Origin: Rhea pennata
Taxonomy: Eukaryota > Chordata > Aves > Rheiformes > Rheidae
Assembly: GCF_028389875.1 (NCBI RefSeq)
Contig: NC_084665.1
Span: 119,244,602 to 119,308,601, forward strand
Direction of reading: 5' to 3'
Length of the DNA: 64,000 bases
Each line of letters opens with the position of its first letter. The stretch's first letter is position 1. Of the stretch, positions 10,501-21,370 are shown piece by piece. Position numbers and translations under genes: made by a program. Below the pieces are notes generated by a model. That model saw only the letters and a list, made by a program, of their open reading frames with translations. It ran no database searches and had not been told where the DNA came from.

Positions 10501-13209
10501 AGTATCTGTCTGAGTACATGATATGATCGTATATTGTTTTACTTTGGCTTTCAGCCAGACATTCTGTCTATGGCTCATGTGCAATGCCTCACACCCTCCC
10601 CTGCTCTGATATTTACATCTGTTATGTCTTTAATAATGATACTATTAGGAAACTTCACCACCATCGTGAACTTTTTCAGGTATGTATAGCATTTCTGTTT
10701 ATATCCTCTATGATCCTGGTTTTCAAAATTGTTTTAGAAGTATTTTCTTTTAGTATTTTTTGAGCTAGGACTATTACTTTCTAACTAATATTGTGGTTGG
10801 GGGGAAGAAAGAAAATAAAGAATTTAAGAACTAGCATGCTTGCAATGCATGATTGCTTCTGTAACTATAGACTTGACTGGACATGATTCATCCTTGTATT
10901 CCAATTAGTCTATAATATCCAGATCATTGTAAAGTTCTGATCATTTGTGCTTGAAAGGAAACGAATGTAAGAATTATTAAAGTTATATCAATATTATCAT
11001 TTTTAATCAGAGATATGTACACCTAGGATCTGCAAGGCAGGACTGATATTGCTGCATGATCTCACCCCAAGCTTTATGATTTTTTTTCAGTTTTATAGCC
11101 TGGTTTTTCTATGGCATGACTATTTTGGGTCTTCTATATTTAAAAATCAAGAAACCAGAACTGCCAAGATCTTACAAGGTGAAGTAATAATAAAATTAAC
11201 CCCCCTAACCCTTGTCCTTTACTGCACAAATGGCTAAGAGAGCATTATGAGGAAGGAGCACTGTGGTGGGTGCTTACAGATTTTATGTGGTTGTCCTTCC
11301 TTTTTTAAATTCACATTTTGTCCCAGCAAATTCAGTGAAGAGCAAGATAGTGTGGAAGTGTAGGCAAAAGTCAAGATTGAATTCTCCAGCTTGATAAGCT
11401 AATAATGTACTCCCCCCTCACTGCAGAAAATACATCCACCATATCCTCATTTTCTTAGAAATTTGAGAGGAAAATTAAGATGATTCTGATAAACAAAGCC
11501 ATTACCTATTTATGCTCTCAGAGTTCAGTCACCCACCTTAGCTTATCCAGATGTAAGAGCCTTGCAGAAGACAAAAATCTCTAAGAAGGTCCCAAGTCCT
11601 TTGGCATGTCTAGGAGACAGATGTGTTCCCCACAGACTTGCCTAGTGAAAGGAAATTTACAGTTACCTGTGCTTTCCCTTTGGTACCATGAGGGAGTTGA
11701 GTTGTAGGATTCCCTCAAGGGGTGAGGGAAACACTTTTGAAAGAAAAGATCTTAGGAACAGTGGGGCTTGTGGGACCGTGAATGCAGGATAGCAGCTTTT
11801 CCTTGAGACAGGCAGAATGAATGTCCTGGTTTTCAGGGGATTCTTCCAGGAGATGACAAGCTGTGCAAAGCAATAGTGAATGCCCTGAAGGGCCTAGCCG
11901 TGAAGCAGAAGGGCAGTGCCCTATCAAGACTTCCAGTCAGTAGCTTCTGTGTCTCTCTCCCAAGATTAAGATGCTGGATGAGGATGTTTAGCCAACCTGT
12001 TGGCCAAATGGGATTCAGGCAGAAGAAGTTCTGTTTCTGTAGTAATGTTTCATACACTGTTTATAGCCTTTATCTTGAAGGACTGACTCTTTTCTCAAGC
12101 TCATATCTGAAAGACCCAGGTCAACTGACAACTTATGGCTATTGGCCTGCAGAGTCGGTCTGTGTGTTGCAGGGTTATGTCTAAGGGGAAAGATTTCCCT
12201 TGGTCTGAAAACAATCATTTTTATTGCCATTTTGCCAGAAGCGTTAGAGCCCAGTAGGGAGGGAGCAGAATGGAGCATTCCACCAAAACACATGAAGCCG
12301 ATGGCCATGCTCTTACTGCTGGGCATGACCAGCACTTACCACACCTTTTCAGCAGAAGGCACAGAAGTAAACAATGAAAAATCCCAGCTGGAACATTCAT
12401 TTTTCAACTTGTTACAAGATTTTTTCCTCTTGTACGGTCACTAACATTTGAATGAGAATGGCTTCAAATTTAAATGCCTTATGGCCAAACTTACTGAAAT
12501 AACCTTTGAGGTTGGCTGTCCAGCCATCTGTGAACATCTGAAGGCACCTTCTTGCCCAGGGGTGGTACGATTCAGCTCTATGTGATTTATGCACAAAGGT
12601 GTGTGTTTTGCCCACTGCTCAGCTTTTCGACCCCAGGCAGTAGGGCAAGCAGGAGTGGGCCTGGTACTAAAAACAGCAGTTTGCATCGTCAGGTCTGGGA
12701 GAGCAGGGAAGACTAGTGATTGGGATAGGTGGCAGTGGGTAGCTCTGGAAGGGGTAATGAATCTTAGAGCAGGAGTGTACTGGGCATCTAGATGCCTGGA
12801 TTAATCGAGATTCCTGGATAATACCTCAGGCTGCAGCAGAGCTTCACCTAAAAATGAACCTGTTCTCACAAAGAAAGGCAATACTATGCTGTGAAGCCTC
12901 TGCCCAAATTCTAGGATTGTCTAGGTCCTCAGTGAAGGATTACATGATTCCTTACCTTGATGTTTTCTTTTGCAGGTCCCAATCATCATCCCCATAATCG
13001 TGTTGATGGCGGCTGTTTACTTGGTGTTGGCTCCCATCATTGATCAACCCCAGATTGAGTTCCTCTACATAGTCCTATTCATTTCCAGTGGCATCATTTT
13101 TTACTTCCCCCTGGTTCGCTTCAAGTGCCACTCCCCCTTTTTACAGAGGGTTACTTTACATCTCCAGTTGTTTCTGGAAGTTGCTCCAACTGCTAAGAAT
13201 GGAAACTGA
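3812..13209 (+). CDS. SLC7A15: SLC7A15 (arpAT-like) amino-acid transporter light chain, whole gene
   Basis: Six exons (3812-4546, 6072-6205, 9083-9212, 10555-10679, 11091-11178, 12976-13209) join in frame into a 481-aa protein. All introns begin with GT and end with AG, and the phases (0,2,0,2,0) match. The protein is a 12-helix LAT-family member close to SLC7A9 (b0,+AT). It has GSGIF in helix 1 (41-45), Cys140 in the APFYPGC loop where the family forms the disulfide to rBAT or 4F2hc, and the helix-6 motif WSYDGW (226-231) followed by NYITEEL. Exon 3 encodes the [10 protein letters not shown] and AAREGHM blocks. Known for the family: mouse arpAT is a sodium-independent plasma-membrane transporter preferring aromatic amino acids. 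The symbol rests on b0,+AT-like sequence plus linkage to RHOB, as in mouse; an SLC7A9-like paralog is the alternative. The start has A at -3. No frame damage is seen. Confidence 0.88.
4547..6071 (+). other. SLC7A15 intron 1
   Basis: GT-AG intron with no further exon seen. It contains a three-copy minisatellite at 5471-5560. Confidence 0.85.
5471..5560. repeat. Minisatellite, three units of about 30 bp
   Basis: The core actgtgaycactcttag recurs starting at 5478, 5506 and 5538 with one C/T difference, and taattgcactgtga begins both the first and third units 60 bp apart. Confidence 0.85.
6072..6205 (+). CDS. SLC7A15: SLC7A15 coding exon 2
   Basis: 134 nt between ctctgttccag and GG|gtgagc. It begins [20 protein letters not shown], matching the NLPRAI.I.IPLVT block of LAT transporters, and ends [10 protein letters not shown]. 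Enters in phase 0 and leaves in phase 2. Confidence 0.93.
6206..9082 (+). other. SLC7A15 intron 2
   Basis: GT-AG intron of about 2.9 kb. No coding exon or recognisable repeat family seen; a short GT-rich run lies near 8333-8372. Confidence 0.8.
9083..9212 (+). CDS. SLC7A15: SLC7A15 coding exon 3
   Basis: 130 nt between ttttccacctcag and ATG|gtaagg. It encodes a helix-8 block with [20 protein letters not shown] and [14 protein letters not shown], the best-conserved part of the family. The next residues in frame after the donor are not family-like. Confidence 0.93.
9213..10554 (+). other. SLC7A15 intron 3
   Basis: GT-AG intron. Only a run of nine G at 10376-10384 stands out. Confidence 0.8.
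10555..10679 (+). CDS. SLC7A15: SLC7A15 coding exon 4
   Basis: 125 nt between actttggctttcag and TTCAG|gtatgt. It encodes [19 protein letters not shown] and then [11 protein letters not shown], matching the 'RLTPxPAxIF...INSLVNYFSF' segment of b0,+AT. Leaves in phase 2. It has no open frame long enough to stand out on its own and was found by reading the splice sites. Confidence 0.92.
11091..11178 (+). CDS. SLC7A15: SLC7A15 coding exon 5
   Basis: 88 nt between gattttttttcag and TACAAG|gtgaag. It encodes [20 protein letters not shown] and KPELPRSYK, matching AAWLFYGLTILGLI...ELERPIK of b0,+AT. Leaves in phase 0. Confidence 0.92.
11179..12975 (+). other. SLC7A15 intron 5
   Basis: GT-AG intron of 1.8 kb. 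It has several chance open frames on both strands, but none resembles a known family and the flanking exons join in frame without it. Confidence 0.8.
12976..13209 (+). CDS. SLC7A15: SLC7A15 last coding exon
   Basis: 234 nt including TGA, after acceptor ttttcttttgcag. It encodes [40 protein letters not shown] (helices 11-12) and a cytoplasmic tail with [11 protein letters not shown], like LHLQMLMEVVP of b0,+AT. Confidence 0.93.
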   Translation, partial: VPIIIPIIVLMAAVYLVLAPIIDQPQIEFLYIVLFISSGIIFYFPLVRFKCHSPFLQRVTLHLQLFLEVAPTAKNGN

Positions 13210-13633
13210 GATAACATCCTCCTAGGGTATAGCTGGCTGCCCCTGCTGATTTATTCCAACACCTTGGTTTTCAAGCTCTGCCACAAAATATTTTTCTGTG
13301 AAGGAGAATGAGTACAGCGAAAGCGAACCCAAAATGTCTAACTAAGAGGGACTAGAGTAATGACTTCTCACGTTTCCTTGAGTGTCTCTAAAATTTGCAG
13401 ACAAATTTTTCAGCTTTGCCTTGCGAAATTGCAGGCTGGTTCAAGCAGAATATATGCTTCTTCATTTTCGGACATGGGAAGAAGTGCCCTCCAAAACCTT
13501 AGCACTTATTTTTCAATGCAACAAAACACTGTCAATGAAATACTATTTCTATAGCAGCCTAAGCCTTTCCTGGCAATGTCTTTAATAACTTTCACCTAGC
13601 TCTGTCTTCTGTGACTGCAAAGCTTCTCAGATA

Positions 13634-13670
13634 AATAAAACATAGGCAAAAGAGACATTTTCAGAATAAA
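13634..13670 (+). terminator. SLC7A15 poly(A) signals
   Basis: Two AATAAA hexamers at 13634-13639 and 13665-13670, about 425-460 nt after the stop codon, suggest a 3' UTR of roughly 450-480 nt. Confidence 0.6.
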
Positions 13671-14079
13671 ACAAGCCTTTCCACCCAGATGTCTGCTCTG
13701 GGACCATGGATTGCTTCTTCCAGTCTCAGATGCACAGTCACAACAGTTCTTTCTCTGACTCAGCATGTACTCCCACCATATTTTAGCCAAATCTTCCTAC
13801 ATCTCCCATAAAAAAAGCTCTGAGATCGGAAGTGCTTTAAAGCTCTATTAGGTTACTCATTTGAGAATGCATTTATCATCTGAGATCCACCCATTCATGG
13901 TGAGGACACAGGCTACATCACTCAAGTACTGGCAATCACCCAATACTCTTCCTACAATTCCCACAAAGACATAAAATTTCTCTTGTAACTGAATGAGAAA
14001 AAGAGAATTCTACATATGGGTCAACATATTCTTGTTGTGAATTAAAGAAACCACATACTAGGCTACATTAGGATAAGTG

Positions 14080-14330
14080 TGGCCAGCAGATCAAGGAAAT
14101 GTACCTTGAGACTGGATATTGGTAAGGACACACCTGAAATACTGCAGCCAGTATTAGGCTCTCCTGTTAAGAGGGAGTTGTGAAGATGACAGAGCCAGGT
14201 TCTTCTTGACAGTGGCAACTAGGGCTAACAGCCACAAGTTGTGGCTTGAGATGTTCAGACTGAAATTCAGGAAAATTTCTTCATGAGCAAGGAAGTGCAG
14301 CCCTAGAGCCATGTGCAGGGCAGTGCACTT
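14080..14330 (+). mobile_element. CR1 LINE 3' fragment, degenerate
   Basis: Plus-strand text such as gatgacagagccaggttctt, then a segment on 'gggctaacagccacaagttg' and 'attcaggaaaatttcttcat', follows the CR1 ORF2 C-terminal order but with many changes. The copy is old and non-coding. Confidence 0.7.
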
Positions 14331-15224
14331 TGGATAAGTAACCTTTATATATTATTGATTTGTGTATGGATGCAGAGGATCTGAAAAGCAAAAAAGTATC
14401 ATTTTCTGTGCCAGTTTCATTTTCTATAGCTATTATTGTTATGAGATATTCATTTTATTTATGTTGCCTAGGGTTTACAAGTGGAGGTGTTTCTAACATC
14501 AAAACAAGATGCTCATAGAATGGCAGGATGATTACAATAAAATGGACATTAAATTGAAATGAGGTTTATTTTGGTGTGCTTGTTTCTGTTTTCCATCCAA
14601 GAAAAATAATTCCATAGAAATATTACTATATGAATATAAACAATTGACACCAGGCTCATCTCGCCTTGGAAGGGAGATTTAAGTGCATGTGTGGGTGCTT
14701 ATATATGAACACAGTTATTTTCCAAAGTGATTGCTTATCTATTTCAATCTCAGCACATGCAAATCAAGATTTCTCTTTCCTTCACCAGATCTTTGCAGTA
14801 GAAGTGTCAGGAAGAGCCAGGATATCCTTACTGTTCATTCTTACAGCACAGTAGCAAACACGATGGCAGGCAGAACTCTGCAGATGTTGCTGAGCTCCAT
14901 GTTGCAGGTTGTACTGCATGATCGTGGTGGTCGCTGAGTGCTGAGTGCACATCTCTGGGTGCTTCAGATCCCTGGGTCTTGTCCCCCTTCCTTCATGGGC
15001 CCTGAGGAAAATAAGGTTGTCAGCATTGCCTCAACATACCATAAGACCTGCACTCCAACTCAGGACCCTGCGTATAACTGAATCTTGTGACTGACAGGTT
15101 CACGTGGCAACATGCAACCATCAGACGGGAGTTTTACCTTGATGCACAAATGTGCTTCAGTTTTTTGCTTCAGTCTTTACTGCTATGGCTAGCCCTCAGC
15201 AATATCAGACCCTAGAGACAAGAG

Positions 15225-15420
15225 AGAGAGAGTCTGGAGAAAGGAAGACTTCTCCATAGTCAAGGATGATCGGATTCGAGATCATTTAGGAAAACTTGAC
15301 ACCCACAAAGCCATGGGTCCCAATGGGATGCATCCAGAAGTGCTGAGGAAGCTGGCAGATATTATTGCTAGGCCGCTTTCCATCATCTCTGAAAGGTCAT
15401 GGAGAACAGGAGAGGTGCAG
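15225..15420 (+). mobile_element. CR1 LINE reverse-transcriptase fragment
   Basis: The plus strand reads DTHKAMGPNGMHPEVLRKLA followed by DIIARPLSIISERSWRTGEV, the highly characteristic start of the CR1 reverse-transcriptase domain. It is an internal fragment with no 3' tail, so it is either deleted on both sides or the flanks have decayed. Confidence 0.88.
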
Positions 15421-18400
15421 CTAGGAAATCATGCTTAACCAATGGACAAAGTAGAAAAACAGTTCAAAAATTTTGCCTGTTCCTACTGTTCAGTCTGTGG
15501 CTGCCATACTTCATTGACAAGTCACTATTCCTATTCTGCTCTGAAGAGAGAGCTGCAAAATCAACCCAGATTTTCAGCAGGAGGTATGAGTCCTGGAAGA
15601 AGTAGGCAGCATCACAACTACATTGCTCCTGGCCCCTGAATTAGGCATTCAGACCTGCCCTGGGTATCTTTCAGAGTATTGCACTGTCTGTTGCAGCCTT
15701 AGTCTAGGGCTCTGCCAGCTTACCTCTCTCTCTACTTGTACCTCTAACTGTTTAAGATGAGGATAATGAAACATATGAATCTTGCAGGGCTATAGAGAAT
15801 CTTAATCCATTCATGTTTGTAAAGTGAAAGGAAATCATCTCACTGAAGAAAGAATAAAAGGTTGCCAGTAATGAGGATTTTTCCCTAGGCCAAGCAGTCC
15901 TTCTTACCTACAATCAATATTAAGTGTGGTGCCTGCAGGATACGCATGTTTTCACCCTGGCTGGAGGGCCATTCCTGTAAGTCATGCCCAGCCGAGTCAC
16001 CACTTTGGTGTCCTTGAATGGATGCCAGATCTTCAGCACCCTCTGCGCAGCTAAGGCACCATCCAGGTAGGAGCTGTGCCTTCAGCACAGCAAGGAGTTG
16101 CAGAGGAGGATGGCTCTGTTTGAACACACCTGGAGCATGCTGTAAGATGTCCCTTGGATGCAGCTCTCTGGGATCCCCTGCAGAGGCCTGCAGAGGGGGA
16201 GAGAGCATTGCCCTTTGGAGCGAGCTGAAAAGTTTGGACCAGACCCTGCTGGGGTTCACACGTGGCATCAGATTCTCCATGTGCTGGGCACAAGCATGAC
16301 CACAGCAGAGGGAGCGGTAAGTAGCTTTTCATTCCCTCAGTGCTGCCTGGACTCCAAGACACTGTGGAGGCAGAAATGACCCTTCGAAAAATCTCCCCCA
16401 GTCTTCCTCAAGTTGCTTATGGGTTGCTTTCAGCCCAGCTCTCTCCCAGTACCAGTCCTCCTCCTCCTACCCTGAGGTCCAAGCCAACAACCTGCCAACA
16501 ACCCCGTCTGCTTTTCCACTCTTGCTTAATTTACTTTGAGCAAAAGTATCTTTCCTCAGATTTGTAATGCAAAAGGTAACACCAAAGTGCTTTTCTCAGG
16601 AGAAGATGTGAATGGAGGGCTAAGGGTAGGACAGCTGTGGAGCTGTAGGAATATCCATGGACCGTAAGTGGCACACAGGGAAGAAGGTGGGCTGGAAGTT
16701 CACTGCGCACCCTTGGGCTAAAACCTCAGTTTTGTTAGCTCAGACAGTGAAAGACGCAGCTTTGAGAGGGTGCAGAAGAGCACGGAAGCCCAGGTGTGCA
16801 CCTCCCCTGTGCTGCTGTGTCTAATGCACAGGTAGCGATGCCATTGCCGTACAGACAGCTGTTGGAGTTAAGGGCTTTAGTCTGTGAAGATCATTTTGCA
16901 GAGGAAATATGTTCCGGTAGATGGCAGTGGCAGACATCTGACTGGTTGAAGGCCTCCATAACGTCATCATCTCCCGGTGCCAGAGGTATCCTTGCTGGGA
17001 GAGTGCCAGAAAAGAGCTCGCATAGGCTCGTGCAGGCAGCGCAGGAGCTGGGGAAGCTGCGCTGTGGCAGGCTGTTTCCAAGAAGGACAGACAGCAAAGC
17101 TATGCTCACTCGTACAGAAGAGGCTGAGTAAGGAATTATTGCTCATGCTAAGGAAGTCATGTTATGGTACAGCTTTAGCCAGCTTAGCAGCTTGTCATCT
17201 CTCTCCTGCTGCCCCAGCTCCACCAGTCCCCTGCAGCCAGCATGCAACCCCCTGCCTACCCGGAGCCTGTTCTAGCGCTCGTATAATGTCATAGTACAAT
17301 TAAATTCATTGAAATGGCAGAAAAGCTCGTTTGGGGGCAGGTTGAAGAGCTCAGTATATATATATTCAGCTAAGTAAGCTTTATTTGTGATCAGACAAGT
17401 GTCACCTCAGGTGCAAGGGAGAGGGGGAAATCATGTGGCTGAAAGTAGGATGGGGAGAGGGGAAGGAGAGATGGAGGGAGAGAGAAACGAAGAGGGAACA
17501 GGTCCTCCCCTCCTCAGCAGTGGCTTGCTGTTGGCTGAGCTCCGCTGCCTCCTGAGGCTGTACCCGCGGCACCCTCGATGGAGTGCAGGAGGCCCACCAA
17601 AGCAGCCTGGCGAACATGTGGTGAGGAGACTTCTGCTAGGCTGTAACTATTGCACTGACTATTGCACCCAGCCCCAGGAAAAAGGATTCCTCTAGTGGTC
17701 ATTGCCAAGGTGTTAGCCTGAAGGCTTTTTTGCTTAAAACAGTAGCAATTAAAAAGGAAGACAGCTTATCAGGCTTAAATCAGCACAAGTTCTTGTGAAG
17801 TCAGACATAGTCATGAAAACTGAATTATTCATGGCTGTATTCGAAACATAACCATTTCCCTGCCATGCTGGAAATCCAGAAGAAATGCTGCTGCGCTGGA
17901 GCTGGATACCCCAGAGGTACTCACTTTTGTAACCTGCTTTAAAAACCCAGCTCTTTGTCTCGTCTTGAGATCAAAGCTCTTTTTTCTTTTGAGTCACCTC
18001 GCAGAGCATGTGCCCGCAGAGCCCTGCCTAGTGGGGCTCAAGGCTTGCTGGAAAGTCACAGAGTAAAACTCAAGAGTTAAGCTGTGCAACTGAGCACAGA
18101 CTGAATACGACTTTCATTTCACTGTCTGATCTGAATGGAAAGAGATAAACATATGGGACAATGGCTAAGGTTCAATTAAAACTAAATTTTCTGTAGCTCA
18201 GCGCTCTAGTAGAAGAATAGTAGCATTTATTTATGGCTGGTTGTTCCGTAACACAGAGAAGCTGTAGCTGTGAAGTAGGGCCTGCATTTTGCTAGGTGCT
18301 TTATAAATACAGAAGCTCCCTCACCCTGAGAAAATAAGTCATTTTGCCAGAGGCCACCATAATTGCACTGTACAGTTCTTGAGCTGTGCAGAAGAAATAC

Positions 18401-20180
18401 AGTTTTGTTTTCAGTAGAATACAGTTTACATGCTGGAGCCCAGATTCCTGTGCAGTTCAATAGGCTTTGGTCTATGCTGACAATCCCAATGTGCACCAAG
18501 CAGTCCACAGGACTGCGTTGGGGGAGAGTATGTTTGCTTTAGGGGTATTTTCTTAGAAGAGATGGTACTAGCAAACAATTTTCCTTCTCTGGTATTCCCT
18601 CATATAGGACGGTAGGGGAATTTGCTCATCCTGGGGCAGAAGAGAAAAAGTTATCAATCTGCCAGATCAGTTCGTCCACAAGGACATATCCCCTCCCCAA
18701 GAGCAGAGCAGACATCGCTGTAGGCAATATCCATATCCTGGCTTATGCCATGTGAGCAGCCACGGAGATGTCTTGCAAGGCATCGGCACAGCTTCAGCCA
18801 GGAATGGACATATGTAAGCTGTACCTCAAAGCCTGCAAAACGATTAATACAAATGAAAAAATAACACCTGCTCTCTTTTGTAAAAAGACATAGAAAAGAA
18901 AGTGCAGATGGGGCAAATACTTTAGCTGCGTGCTCTGAAGACGTTCTAGGCAGATTCAGTGAGCCAGCCATGAAAGACATCAACTACAGCTAATTAATTA
19001 GCTAAAAACACTTTGAATATTAACAGATTACTTCTGATAATGGCACTGTTTTTTGTTGCTGCTCAGAGCAGCAAATTCTGTGGGCTTACAATGTATTACC
19101 TGGCTTTTCCCAAGCCTCTGGGACACATGCTGCCCCTGGGATGCTGAGCATCCTTTCTGTGGGAGAATCCACATGGTGCAAGACATCGTCATGTCATGTG
19201 GGCTCAGATTTGGGTCCTGTCTGGGGCTTGTTGTTTTGAACAGCCCCTGGGCTTTTGCCTGTTTTTGAATGCATGGCCCAAAGAAACAGAGAATAAAGGG
19301 AGAAATGAGAGCAGGCTGTGAACCTGGATGGCTTTTTGGAGTAGCTGTGAGAGAAAGACTAAGAGATGAAAGAGGCAGAAACTTGTTTTAACAGGGATAA
19401 CACTGCACCTGCAATGCCATCAGCCGGGGAGGACTCAGTTTTGGAGCTACTGGACAGAAGGAAAAAAAGATTTGGTGAAAACTAGGGTGAAGAAGCAGAG
19501 GAAAGTGGGAAGCTGAACTCCGCATACAAGTGTTCTTTTCTACATCTTCATATTACGAACTGAAGAAAACTAAATTTTTCCACTCAGCATTGCTATGTTT
19601 AGTAAGATTTCTTATGGGCTTAGCTAGGGACGGTACTTGAGACTGGAGTCCCCGTGTGAAATCCCTGCACAGTGATGAGAGAGTTCCTGCCTCAAAGTGT
19701 CTGCAGTCCCAAAAGCAATGCTGAAGAGGTCCATCGTGGGGAGGTCAGGTAGACCTCCTGGTCCCTCTGGGCCCTGTAGGCCCGTTGTTTGCTACCGTGC
19801 TCCCTGGGCAGACAGCAGAGACCGCTGGGAATGGGTGCTGAGGTCAGAGGTATGCTTAGGTGACCTGACCAGCTCTGCCACTTCTCAGCAGGATGTCACT
19901 GTCCCTGGAGTAAATGGTGTGCACCTTCTGAGTCATTCCTGTGTTTTTGCACTGACAGACAACCCATATCCTAAATTAGTCCTTCTCAGCTGAGCAGTCA
20001 GAACATCTTAAATCAGTTGGTTTCCTGCAAGAGAAGGAAAGGTCCTTGAAGGTCAGTGCAACAGCACCTTGCCACTCAGTCTGGTTCCCCTGAAGTAGCC
20101 ACACGCTGGTGTTATTCCAGGCTGCAGTGGCTTGGGGAGGAACAAATGCAACCATGACTGGTGCAAGCAATTAACCTGTT

Positions 20181-20226
20181 AAAAAAAAAAAAAAAAAACA
20201 AACAAACAAACAAAAAGAAAAAACAG
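20181..20226. repeat. Poly(A)/(AAAC)n tract
   Basis: About 18 A followed by (CAAA)n and an A-rich stretch, typical of a decayed poly(A) tail or simple repeat. Confidence 0.85.
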
Positions 20227-20520
20227 TATATTTTAATCACAAATGTTTAAAACCACCTCTCACACCAGTTTTGGGGACAGACCTGGTCAAATCCTCTATC
20301 ACTTACTAGTCAGCCTCTCTTCGTGGCTAGTGCAGCTCCTTTGGAGGTCATTGTGGTCTCTCTGAACTCTTCCCCCGAAGTGAACTTTAGCCACTGGTCC
20401 TGTTCCAGAGTTTATTCTATAAAAATCCAGGCCAAATCCAGTTTGTTGTCTCTCACAGGCTGGGTGGGTTAGGGGAGCTTTCCAGAAGTCTGATATATTG
20501 TCAGAGACTATGGACAGCAA

Positions 20521-21237
20521 ATGCGATCCAGATGTGTCCTTCAGTACGAGGCTTTTCTTTCAGAAGGATTTTTCCCAGATCATTCCCTAGATTTTGCTGA
20601 CGGGGTTTCTTGTATGACGTACGGCCGCTTGGCTTCCCTCCATGTCCCGGCCATCGGCATCGGTTTCCTGGGGGGAAGGTACAGCCAAAACCTTGACCGA
20701 CGTGGCGGTGCTTTGCTGTTGCAGCAGCCGTTCTCTCCTCAGAACAACCTGCCTCCTGGACATCACCTGTGCTTGGGGAGCGAGGTCCGATCCCCTCGGC
20801 ACCCAGAGCTGTCCAGGACCACCCCCACTCCCCGGCACCCCCCTCACTTCTTCCTCAAGAGTCATTGGCAAACAGCTCGCTGAAGGCAGACGAACGCTGC
20901 CAGCCTCAGCTGCCAATCTGCCCCCAGTTCTCCTTGGTTATAGCAGGGACCCTGGTCTGTCCCCCCCAAATCCCTTGCTGAGGAAGGGTGCTAACAGGGA
21001 GAGAGGAAGACCCTGTCTCTTTGGAGGGCCCCACATCAACCCACCACCTCAAAAAGGCAAAGTGGGCTGTAGGCCTCTCTTCTTCCTGATTGTATGGAGA
21101 AAGGACCCCAAAACGGCACCCTCCTTGCATGGGTGTGCCACGCGGTCCGGTCGGGTTGAGTCCCCAAACCCCTCTAATGTAGCTTCCTGGCTGGCTGGGC
21201 TGGCACAGCACAGCCACTCCCCTGACTCCACGTTTTA
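20521..21237. other. GC-rich block with overlapping chance ORFs
   Basis: This 0.7-kb block is visibly richer in G+C and CpG than its flanks (for example tgacgtacggccgc near 20615 and cacgcggtccggtcgg near 21138). Overlapping open frames occur in several frames on both strands, as expected from few stop codons. None resembles a known protein. It directly precedes a CR1 tail. It may be an unrecognised repeat, a distal CpG element or part of a non-coding transcript. Confidence 0.4.
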
Positions 21238-21370
21238 GCCACTCTACAAGGCCCACCTGGATGCAACCCTGTCTAACATGCTCTAGGTGACCCTGCTGAG
21301 CAGGGATGTTGGACTAGATGATCTCCAGAGGTCCCTTCCAACCTTACTGATTCTATGATTCTATGATACA
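21238..21370 (+). mobile_element. CR1 LINE 3' end with avian-type tail
   Basis: Plus-strand CR1 terminus: 'ctgctgagcagggatgttgg', 'actagatgatctccagaggt', 'cccttccaacc', then 'gattctatgattctatgata'. The repeated ATTCTATG at the end is the CR1 3' signature. The copy is 5'-truncated to about 130 bp, the usual fate of CR1 insertions. Confidence 0.95.

Larger units (their letters stand above)
13671..20520. other. Intergenic, no gene seen
   Basis: Apart from two CR1 pieces I recognise nothing. Open frames around 16.0-17.7 kb occur on both strands in locally GC-richer DNA and show no family motif or codon pattern. Confidence 0.6.

Noticed and set aside
11876-12444. Overlapping frames in SLC7A15 intron 5
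   Set aside because: No family resemblance, and the flanking exons join perfectly in frame without them.
18654-18983. 109-codon minus-strand frame
   Set aside because: No motif, no splice context and no family likeness; within chance expectation for a window of this size.
20642-21238. 198-codon plus-strand frame
   Set aside because: Starts inside a GC-rich block with competing frames on both strands; the translation has no recognisable domain and contains long Pro/Ser-rich filler.
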